Part shown: piece by piece, positions 11,513 through 21,244 of the stretch
How the letters are laid out: each line of letters begins with the position of its first letter
Numbering within the stretch: position 1 is the first letter of the stretch
NCBI GenBank assembly: GCA_037976565.1
Contig: CP137672.1
Span: 19,616,335 to 19,680,334 of the forward strand
Length of the DNA: 64,000 nucleotides
Source of the DNA: Mesocentrotus franciscanus
Taxonomy: Eukaryota > Echinodermata > Echinoidea > Camarodonta > Strongylocentrotidae
Direction: 5' to 3'
Notes under the pieces: generated by a model
Told to the model about the DNA's origin: nothing
The model's database searches: none
What the model saw: the letters and a program-made list of their open reading frames with translations, nothing else
Position numbers and translations under genes: made by a program

Positions 11513-12080
11513 CTTATTTATTTGTTTTTAAAATGGCATATTACATACCTTTACAAGCATTATAATTTTGCAAAATTCTACAACTTTATTTCCAAGAGAT
11601 AATGCTTATATCGTACCTTAACATCAAATCTCACATTACAGTGAATTACAGAGTACAGTCAACCATGTTTTGTAAAAAAAAAATTAAATTCAGACAAATT
11701 TGAAGGAAAAAAAAAACATAGGTGATTTGCATAGTTTTCTATCTAATGTACCTTGAAGTAAAGCATCAAATTTTTGAAGCGACTTTTACCTAATAACATT
11801 CTCATTTCAAAATCAAAGACAGATTTTCCATTAGCTTACACAATGTGTTACAAATTTAAATGTTGCAAGCTCAAATACAGCTAGTAAAAAAATTGAAATA
11901 ATAATAACTTAAATCTCTGATCATCCTGGATTTTGGCATGAATGGGATATGTATTAAATATGATTTTTGTTTTAAATCATGCATATACATCATACTTTTA
12001 TCTGTTTAGGCTCTCTGTCGGAACCCCTAGGCTCTCTAGAGCTGCAAATGATAGGAAGGGTACAGAAATCATCTGGAATA

Positions 12081-12246
12081 CACCCAAACCTGTCTTATAC
12101 AGGCCACCTGTCTATAGTGGCCATGTATTTTATCTCGATGCTCGGGTAATAAATGTGTGTTGTAGATCCTTTCTAGAAAGGCAACCTGTCTACAGCATCC
12201 ACTTTCTCTGTTTCCCTTGGGTGGCCGTAATAGACAGGTTTGACTA
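12081..12246. mobile_element. Mariner-type MITE, copy 3, eroded
   Basis: CCCAAACCTGTCTTATACAG at the left and AGACAGGTTTGACTA at the right resemble the ends of the copies near 6.7 and 7.1 kb. The interior GGCCACCTGTCTATAGTGGC matches the family. The TA site is preserved at the left and lost at the right. Confidence 0.7.
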
Positions 12247-12876
12247 CCATTGCCCAGGTACACCTTCGGTATTGCTTACCACTTGCATTATGTTGACAAG
12301 ACGCATCCATCCTAATACAAAGAATCAGATCAGATTCGGTACAAATTTGATGTCAAATGTCAGCAAAGCAATCATGCATGAAGACAATACAAGCAATGCC
12401 CATAGGCTAGAAGTTAGTGTCCCTAGCTGCAACTTTGTCCCAATATCAGTATCAAGATCTAATATCAGTTATTATCACCCATATCAGACATCTGAGCTGG
12501 TCATTTACTAAACCGTATTGCCCTAGTTTTCATTAGCAGTGGTGAACGGAAGGGTATATTCTTTGTATTTTCCTTGGTCTCCCTGCCCGTATAGACTTTG
12601 CGTCTAGAGACGAGTGAAAATATAGTCTCATATTGACCGCGCCGTATTTTGTCATTTTTATTGCGCATCTATTATGCGTACGAGAACCTGCGCACTTTGC
12701 GCGCACTCTATTGTGACGTAATAATCACACCAAAGGCACACTGTTTAATTGCAGTGCATCGAAAATTTTGTCAAGCACTGGATGCACAGTGCTGGTCTGA
12801 CAAAGTTTGTTCAGTTCTTTGAGATTGTCATGGTGGATTTCTGTATTTGCTCTAGATGTCTGATTTGGATGACAAT

Positions 12877-13023
12877 AAAAATATTGACTGGCTTTACTTT
12901 CGGGGGATACAAGAAATATTCACCGCGCTAAGACCATATTGCCCTCGTCTTTCGACTCGGGGCAATATGATCTTAGCTTGGTCAATATTTCTTAATATAC
13001 CCCTCAAGGCCAGTCAATATTAT
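12877..13023. repeat. Near-perfect ~147-bp palindrome
   Basis: Arms of ~68 bp around a short centre (TCTTTCGA). Left arm runs AAATATTGACTGGC...CCATATTGCCCTCG; right arm runs CTCGGGGCAATATG...GCCAGTCAATATT. It abuts the left end of the TTAA element at 13037. Probably a foldback element. Confidence 0.8.
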
Positions 13024-13036
13024 ATAAATATCTACT

Positions 13037-13591
13037 TTAAAGGGATAGTTGAGTTTTGTTGCAGAGGGCGTTACACAAAATATTTTTTTGTGAGATAATG
13101 AAAAACTGAGTGTCAAATTTGAAAGAATATACAATTTAAATGACAAAATCATCTTAGTTTGATCAAAATCGGTTCAGAGATGGCTGAAATATCCATGAAT
13201 ATAACCATTTCTAATATTTGTGGTGCCCCAAAAATATTCGGTAATTTTGAACCAGCCGTTGAAAAACGAGATAGCGCCTTATACGTTTTATACCAGCCAA
13301 TGCCAATATTGGCTTTTTCGTGTTGGTTATAATACGCACAACAAGCCAGCCCGTGTATTGTTATTGTTAATTAATTAATTAAATAACGGTCACCGTATTT
13401 TTGTTAAAGTGGAGCTGAATTGATATGATCGTATTCAATCTAAATTCACACATTGTGGGGTCTAAAATTACCTTCATAGCAATTTTAGGTTCTAAAAGGG
13501 CACTAGAAATGTCATAAATAAGAATAAGAGCAATAACCATGCACTTTGAAGGCATTGGCGGTCTTAAACAAGAACTCAGCTATCCCTTTAA
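13037..13591. mobile_element. TTAA MITE (piggyBac-like target)
   Basis: TTAAAGGGATAGTTGAG at the left, CTCAGCTATCCCTTTAA at the right: inverted ends each beginning in TTAA, as expected from a TTAA target duplication. 555 bp, no recognisable protein. Confidence 0.75.
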
Positions 13592-13768
13592 CTATTTATA
13601 ATACCAATGATGAGAGAGATGAATAAATATTAATTCAATACTATTATAGCACAACAATTCCACTGTCCAATTGCAGGATTAATATTCTTTGGATCTATTT
13701 GAATACTAGACATTTAATATTGCATACTGGTATTAGAGCACAAGATATTTGTACAGTTAATGAATTAA

Positions 13769-14149
13769 TGGAAAATGCATATTTATTATTACACAGAAAA
13801 GCCTCATCAGCATCAATGCTGTTCTTCCTAAAGGCCCTGCAATCATACATTCACCCTAAATATAATTATTGCAAATATGTTTTTATACGACCCCTGTATG
13901 AAACAAATGTATTCTGTCATCAATAACTAAGAAAATGAAAGCTTATGAAATTTTCTGTAAAAAGCAAATTGGAGAGGACCTCACAAGATATGTCAGTGTT
14001 GCCAATTGTGTTTGATTGGTTGTAACTTCAAAAATTCGTAACTTTCTTATTTTTAATTGGAATTAGCTCAAACTTTCACGGACCTGCCCCTCTCATTTTT
14101 CTGATTCTATTCAAAGAAAACTCAATATCAGGGTGGACTTCTCCTTTAA
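13769..14149. mobile_element. Chimeric repeat: short repeat joined to right half of MITE family A
   Basis: 13769-13840 (AAAAGCCTCATCAGCA...GGCCCTGCA) recurs near 38500. From 13841 the sequence follows family A (ATACATTCACCCTAAATATA) to TTAA at 14146-14149. The left half of family A is missing. Confidence 0.7.
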
Positions 14150-15580
14150 ACTTGAAGTATCTCCTCTTGTTTTAGAGGAGTAATATTAGCTGTCGCTGAT
14201 ACATGTATTTTGAATTAAGAATACCAACATGGCATTATTTGTTGGTGAATGGTTCAATTGACAATTATCAACTGTCAAATGACATCATAAGTAACAAAGA
14301 AAGCACAATAATAAATATGAAAGTCCATAATGCATCTTCATGGATCTCCATTTTTCATACATTTAAAGCAAAAAGCACTTTAAAATGAAGAAAACCTTGT
14401 CATTTTCATCAATCGCTAATATCACTTTGAAGTCAAAAGCACAACAGAAAGATAATGATGGCCACACTGAAAGTACAAGTGTACATGTGCGGTATTAATT
14501 TGTCATCATGGTTTGAATTTCAAACACTTCATGGATTGCACTCTCTACCCTGAATTAAAGCGATAATGAACTGATGAACGTTCTGCCCTAGCATACCTTA
14601 TATTGCACAGCACCATCTCATGGTCAACTTGTCTACAGTGCGTAACCCAATACCTAATTTGGCAAACCAAGGACTCAAAGCTAGGGAAGCAGCGAGTTAA
14701 GGGACCATACTGCTACAGCTGACCTGAGATGGCGTTAGAGGGGATTTTGTGGTAGTGCTTCTAGTACAGTAATGGCTCTACTTTTTCATAACATAAATCT
14801 CAATTCTGCTTTTAGCTACTTTCTGACTAGTTAAAGCTGATCTTGGTGATTGTGAGAGACTTTTAAAATAGTCATGAATTATAGGAATCTTACTGGAAAT
14901 GCCTTCCAATGTAAAGCACAAGTCACATTTGCAGATATACATGTAGAGTGCACAGGCTATACACATGGTCAATACTACGGTTACATGTCATTTTTCCAAA
15001 GAATCTTATTTCTGAAGATTCATTAATTCGTTTTATTATGCTGTAGTGGTTGTAATTCTGAAAATGAAGAAGTGTTCATAATTCTGAAGTAGAAACAAAA
15101 ACCTCTTATCAATAATTAAAAACTTTCAGAATCATTAACCTTATTTCATTTTCAGGGTTTTGTCCCCCATACCCCTGGTATGGCAAATTTGTGTTTGGAA
15201 GTATGAACCTTTGGAAAAAACAGCCCTCCCCCAAAAAAAAAAAACGGTTATTATCTTACTTTTCTATTACTATTGATATTGAGATGTTATGAGGCAATAT
15301 ATGCCCTTTAACCACTTAAAATGTCAATTCTCCAGCTAAGTTCTCTTGCATAATAATCTAATTGAACAGTGCTATAGGCAAGAGTGACTTCATACATTTT
15401 TCAATAGAACATTTGTATACATTTTTTCTCTTACTACATCAAGACCCTGCTGTACATGTTATTCCAGTTTAGCACAATTAATACCCAAATGAATGATACA
15501 TAGGTGGTAGTACATACAGACCATTCAAGGCACAAGGTGCTTTTTACATTCAATAAACATCATTAAAACTAGTACTCATA
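14150..15580. other. AT-rich stretch, nothing recognised
   Basis: Poly-A run near 15231-15244. Open frames here are short and unlike any family I know. Confidence 0.4.
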
Positions 15581-15719
15581 GTATTGAAAGTTAATCATAT
15601 GAACATTGTATCATTTAAAGTTAATCACATAAACATACCCGGTAGTTGTAGTACAAGTTAATCATATGTAGTATTGAAAGTTAATCATATATAGATACTG
15701 TAGTATTAAAATCTAATCA
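15581..15719. repeat. Degenerate tandem repeat with AGTTAATCATAT core
   Basis: Five copies of (GTATTGAA)AGTTAATCATAT-like units spaced about 20-40 bp. The last reads ATCTAATCATTT. Confidence 0.65.
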
Positions 15720-16960
15720 TTTCCAAACGACCACCCCTGGGCGATCATCATTGACAACTAACCCCGAGAGGCATTACCCACTATACAATGAACAGATCAA
15801 AAGAATCCTAGGACAATTAGCCTACTCCATAGAGAACTGCCCCTGACAAATACCGCCATCAGTAAAAAGAAAAAACAAAGAAATCCAAGTACCCCTCTGG
15901 TATTACTAAATGTACCTGTTCTCCAGAGGAGGGAGGATATGGATCTATGGAATTGTTGTCCAGGGGTACCTGTCCATCTAGGACGCAGTTGTTCTAGGAG
16001 GTGATTACCTGTAGGTCAGTAGTCTGGAGGATGAGGGTTCAGGGGGAAGTTGTCCTACAATCAAACACTGTATGCACATCAGCTTAGTGACTGTCAACAG
16101 ACATGAAGACAATGAAGGTGCTCTAATTAGTTTCCGAGTGTATGCGACCACCATAAGTCATAAACATGTTGCCGTGCGAGCCGAGAAGGCCATACACATC
16201 AGGTACAGTAAAGGCTTGTTAACATATGCTGCAGTAAATCGCAATAGTTTACCACCGTTATTTTTTTTAAGAGTACCGCACTCCACAAGTCCACATGTTT
16301 GTCTTTTCTAAACACATAGATAAGTCAGTAGGCATACGACCATTGTTGCGCCCAGTTGCTTTTGTCATCCCACTTGGCATTCATGAATTCCCCAAAAAGC
16401 TGTGGCGGTAAACTGAAGCATACAGTTGTATGTGAATGAGACTTCAGGTATAGAGGTTTAACCATCCAAAAGTAAAGTGTAATTTCCTCATTTTCTGTCC
16501 AAGTATATGAAGAAAAAAATCACCCTTTGTCATAATAGATAAAACAAAAATATTCAAAACATTCACATTTTGTTCACACTTTTTGAAAACACCGAGATGC
16601 ACATTTTTCAGAATTAATTTCTTGACAGAAAAAAAAAAAAGATGCTGGTGATACAAATATTTATAAAACATTCTACCTGTGCACCTATTTTTTATTGCAA
16701 AAGATCTGTATTCTTGATGTATTCATTTCAAGAGATCTAGTAATACTTCATTTTACTCCAAGGCATGTGAGCAACCATCTTTGGTACAGAACAGCAGGTG
16801 CATAGTACATGATACAGTCTCCACTTCCACAGAAAACTAGTGGCCAATATTTCTAATCTTCTTCTAGCAAGAGCGAGTTGAGAAATGATCAAGGCCATCA
16901 TCTGGACAAAGATGTAGTCAAGACCTGGGTCCTGCCCAAGTCCAAAAACAGGAATCTCAA
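15720..16960. other. Stretch with possible old minisatellite remnants; no gene seen
   Basis: GACCACCCCTGGGCG, GACAACTAACCCC and CCTAGGACAA near 15730-15820, and GTTGTCCAGGGGTACC near 15955, loosely recall the ACAACTACCCCCTA minisatellite at 41.4 kb. A frame at 16072-16311 is open but unrecognised. Confidence 0.3.
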
Positions 16961-17142
16961 GGCTCGTTCAGATATGCCGCGGTAAACCACAGCGGGTTTC
17001 CTTGTAACATGTAGAGGAATGGCAACGGTGCACAACAAAAGTGCTACACGTAATCACTGCGCTCTGTGTTATAATATACAGAAATGTGAAGCGTAATTAC
17101 ACAACCAAAACGTGGAAGTTTACCACTACATATGAACGAGGC
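16961..17142. mobile_element. MITE with GGCTCGTTCA...TGAACGAGGCT ends
   Basis: Left GGCTCGTTCAGATATGCCGC then GGTAAAC; right GTTTACCACTACATATGAAC then GAGGCT: inverted with a few mismatches, 182 bp. A related element lies at 49151-49481. Confidence 0.7.
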
Positions 17143-17592
17143 TTTAAGGTCAACATTTTCATGGGTACTATTTAACATTGGAGGAGGGGTGTTTGCTTTG
17201 ACAATAAAATTGCATGGAAATTTTCTCAAAGCGATGAGAAAACCAATGAAAACAAACATCAGGTGAGGTGATTTCCTAAAACAAAAATGAAACTTCTAGG
17301 TGATTAAGGCATTTTTGCTCAAAGTGCTAAAAATGCACTAAGAAAAGAAAGAAATACAAAATAACAAAGGAGGCATATATTTCTCTTCAAACACAATGAA
17401 CTTATCTTTTTGTTAGAGCCTATGCTTTTCCTGGGCAGCAATAATGCAGATCGATGAACGATTTCACAACTTTCATTTATCATAAATAGTAACTTCAAGC
17501 AATATGCCTCAATGTGGAGGGCAAGACCTTAATATAAATGGCACAAACCCGAGATCCGTCTAGACTACATCGCTGCATCTGGAATTCCTTCT

Positions 17593-18721
17593 TCAGATTT
17601 GATTCACCTCCTCATTTCTGCAACCCTCGTTTTTGACGGATACCAACTTCTTATCTCCTGTAAGAAACACCCCTGTGAGTGATCCGTGATACACGCATCC
17701 TGTGTCTAGACCCGTTGCGTAAGGGTACCTCTGGAGTCCCTCTATGGCATGGTGACCAAAGTAGACATGCTGAGGACCCTTCCAGAGCTCACCCCAGAGC
17801 TGTCCTTGGGTGATGTGTTTGGTAGCTTTAAGCTGGTTGCCTTCAACGATGATGTTCCTCATCAAAGCATCTCGTCTTGGGTGTGTTCCTCCAAGGGTTT
17901 ACCTGGGAGGAGTCCTCCATGGACGATGATGGCATTGAGACTAGGTATACTGATGGTGTAGGGCAGCTCCTTCAAGTACTCATAATCACTTCCATTCAAA
18001 TCATGTAGCCACTGCTTGGAGGCCTTTGGCTCGTATCCAACATTCATCTTCATCAGACGCAGTTTCCGGACCGCAGCTCGTTCGTGGTTTCCCATGACGC
18101 AGTAAGAGTTTGACGAGCGTACAAAATTGAGTACCTCGCAACTCTTGGGACCTTTGTTGATGATGTCTCCGACAAAAATCAGCAGTGCATTGGGATCCTT
18201 GTCAATATCAGCAATGTGCAGGAGAGCTAGGAGGTTGTCAAAGCAGCCATGAACATCACCGACACGAAGATTCTCTTGCCAGCTACAACATCTTCGCTCA
18301 AGGTGAGATTACGTTTGGTTGGTATAGGAAAGGTCAATTCTTTGAGGAAGAGTTCAGCTTCCTCTTCGGTTATTGGTCTGTCTGCAGAATATTTTCTGCA
18401 AAGTTCTGCAATGTATTCTTCTTCACCTATCTTTTTATCTTCAGCTTCAAGTATCTTGTTACCTTCTGCCGTGTCATTTCCTTGACCTATCTCATCTTCT
18501 ACAACTACCTGGTCACCTTTAGCTTTAGCTGTCTTGTCATCTCTCGCTACCTGGTCAACTGTAATTTTCTGGTCATCTTTAGCCGTCTGTTCATCTATGG
18601 CTATTCGGTCACCTTCAGTGATTTGTATATATTCAGCTGTCTTGTCTTCTTCAGCTATCTGGCCATCTCTAGATAACCGGTTATCTTTAGTAGTCCTGTC
18701 CCCTTTTTCCTCATCTGTCAT
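17593..18721 (-). pseudogene. ApaH-like phosphatase (ALPH), one exon with two single-base frame breaks
   Basis: Metallophosphoesterase of the PPP superfamily. Read 18721 to 17593: a low-complexity charged N-terminus (MTDEEKGDRTTKDN..., ~110 residues), then LFLKELTFPIP and VVAGKRIFV. After a -1 shift near 18263 come GDVHGCFDNL (metal ligands), VGDIINKGPKS, VMGNHERAAV, then VHGGLLPG. After a second shift near 17880 come MRNI, YFGHHAIEGLQRYPYATGLD and TGCVYHGSLTGV, ending TGA at 17593-17595. These are ApaH/ALPH-specific motifs; the family includes diadenosine tetraphosphatases and trypanosome mRNA-decapping ALPH1. Restoring one base at each site (short G and C runs) would make the frame continuous, so sequencing error and pseudogenisation both fit. 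ACAG just before the GAT codon of the leading MTDEE could be an acceptor, so upstream exons may exist. Confidence 0.85.
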
Positions 18722-20566
18722 AACAAGGCAAAAAATTCAAACACAAAGTTGTATTTTCATGATTGATTATTGGAGATTCATTTTACACTATTAGTTGGAA
18801 GATGAAGATTATGAATTCAATTTACTTCATTGCCTTGAAATTCTTATTGAGCTTTTTAATAACTTTTTTTGTTTTATTTGGCAAGGAAAATTTGGTGCTC
18901 CTTTTTTTCTTCATTTAGGTGAAAAATACAATAAAAGCAGAGAATAGATTTTAACCCCACTCCCTTGCGATATTATATACCCACCCTTTACAAATACATG
19001 TAATACAAAACATTGTAGGATTTATTGGAGGGAGGAGGGATGTGTTGGGTATGAATTCTGTCTGTTCAGTGTTAACAGATTGAATTTGGGAAGGACGGCA
19101 CAATGTACTCTGCTACTTAAATATTTACTTCACAAGTGAGAAGAAAATCTTACACTGAAAAAGCATGTATATGTTCACACTTAAATACATAGTCTATAGT
19201 TGCTGTTTTGTTGTCTAAATTGGGAGGGGGTTCAGACAAAAAATAGCTACAGTAGTCTGAAATACTTAACCATGAGAAACTTCTAATTTTCAAATATCAA
19301 GCTACAAATTTGGGTCTTAACTTTCTAACACATTCTTTATTCATCAAATACAAAAAGAAATAAATACCAACCATCTTTACATAATGAGAAGCACAAACCC
19401 ATGTTGGTTTAACTGGCAACAGAGCTGTGTACTCTAATTCTAAACAAGCTTGTTAACTGCTCTCTAGCCTGATATGATGTACTCTGCATCAATTATCCAT
19501 TCTGATGTCCAAATTCAACTTTGTCCAGAAGAGCAAGGAGTGTCCGTCTGTCCACCAGTTGGCCAAATAGAACGATGGCGTCTGTTGGCTAGCTACAACA
19601 GCCGATATTACCTTGTGCTGGCCTTGGTTGGGGAATGATGAATTACATCCAACACCATGCAGCAATTCATCAGGCTGGGTTTATTTTTAAGAATTAAAAA
19701 AGAGAGAGAAGGGGGGGGGGAAGGAAGATAAATATGACTGTAAAACTAAAAACTTGGCATTGTTTTCACTTGCCAACTCTTTCTTAAAATGTTAAATGGA
19801 TAAAACTCTAAAACAAAAAGAATGACATTCACATTTATAACACGTCTTTACATATACAGATTACAGGTGTACCTCATAGGCTCATGCATGGAGCTGGATT
19901 GAGTTGGTCATTACAGCATAGTTTCTACATCGAGTCAATAGACAATAGTATCTCTAAAAAAATTATGGCAGAATTAATTCCCTTTTTTTTTTGTTCATGA
20001 CATGACATGACCATGTTCATGACATGATCATGAGTCATGAGACATGACATGCATCGCGCATAATACATGTAAATGTACTGTAACTGCTAGGCGCCGGTGT
20101 TAGCGTTATGTATACTGTAGCCCTAGACCTATAGCAAAATTTTCAATAGATGGGGCTACAATAAAATATTCGTAGCACTAGCAGTTTGAAGTTGTGTGTA
20201 GATCGTGATAGCACAGAAAAGAGGATATAAACGTCACCATAAACACCACCAACAAAAGCTATGTACGATTACCTGCTGATTGATTTATTGTTGCTTTTTA
20301 GCCACCTAAAACTGGGATGTATGAGAGGGTTAGTGTAATTCCAGACATAAATCAGTCAGTGTTGCATGTTGCCAGGTCCCGGCAGACGTGATATAGACTA
20401 TGTGCTAGTATGTACGTATATACGTACGAAGAAATAATACGATACGCTCCTTGAAACTGTACTGTAACTGGCGACCAATAAGGCGGAGGCTAGCCACCAA
20501 TAATGGAGGCTATAAAGTGTCTCAAATTCGTACAATCGAAAAGGAAAAAGTAAAAATTTGCACGTC
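18722..20566. other. Mostly unrecognised; TCATGACATGA repeat and promoter-like CCAAT/TATA cluster
   Basis: 19994-20052 is a short array of (T)CATGACATGA units. At 20471-20516 (+) two ACCAATA boxes precede CTATAAAG, but no coding exon follows nearby. A minus-strand open stretch near 19600-19680 ends in CACAAG/GTAATA and might be an upstream phosphatase exon, but its phase does not fit. Confidence 0.3.
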
Positions 20567-21081
20567 GCGGCTTACGGTTAGTCTGCAAGCACAGACCCTA
20601 ATTTGACACTTTATCTAAACATCATTGTGCCTTGAGAGAAGCCTAGCCCAGCTACCTACTGGTGAGTGCGAAGTACACATGTGCATACAGAGGTGATATT
20701 TGCGCGTACGTATACGTACAATGAGCTAGGCTGTCTCGTTGAGTAAATATAATTTTCTCAAAAAAAAAAAATAAATAAAAAAAAATAAAATAAAATAAAA
20801 TAAAATAAGCAAGGGGGATGGAGGGGGAAAATTTCTAAAAATAGTCATTTATGACATGTAATTGTACGCATGTATATATGAATATGTGAATAAAAAATTC
20901 ATAAAATAGTGTGTGGCAAAAATAGTCAACTGTGACTAATTGCCAAACAAAATCAAATCAAGAAGAAGAAGAAGGTTGTGTGAGGAGCAGCTATAGTACA
21001 TGGCCTATGGTAGTCTTATAGTGCAGAATCTCTTTTACGACTGACCAGGGTTTGTGCCTGCAAACTAGCCTACGGTAACGG
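20567..21081. mobile_element. Inverted-repeat-bounded element adjoining the palindrome cluster
   Basis: GGTTAGTCTGCAAGCACAGA at the left pairs with TTTGTGCCTGCAAACTAGCC at the right with some mismatches, over ~36 bp. The interior holds an A-rich (AAAAT)n run at 20760-20808. It ends exactly where the next palindromic element begins. Confidence 0.5.
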
Positions 21082-21235
21082 CCACAGGAGTAAGAGATTA
21101 GATTAATCTAATCTCTAACTAATGTTTAAAAGTTGAACGTTGAGTAAGAGATTAGATTAATCTAATCTCTAACTAATGTTGAAAAGTTGAACGTTGAGTA
21201 AGAGATTAGATTAATCTAATCTCTTACTCCTGTGG
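21082..21235. repeat. Three 24-bp perfect palindromes at 54-bp spacing inside a 35-bp inverted repeat
   Basis: Each palindrome is AGAGATTAGATT plus its complement, at 21093-21116, 21147-21170 and 21201-21224. The spacers (AACTAATGTT.AAAAGTTGAACGTTGAGTA) are near-identical. The outer copies extend into CCACAGGAGTA (left) and TACTCCTGTGG (right), so 21082-21116 is the reverse complement of 21201-21235. Confidence 0.95.
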
Positions 21236-21244
21236 ATGATTTAA

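Noticed and set aside
11942..12511. 189-codon open frame (+)
   Set aside because: It runs across a mariner-type MITE and matches no family; treated as chance.
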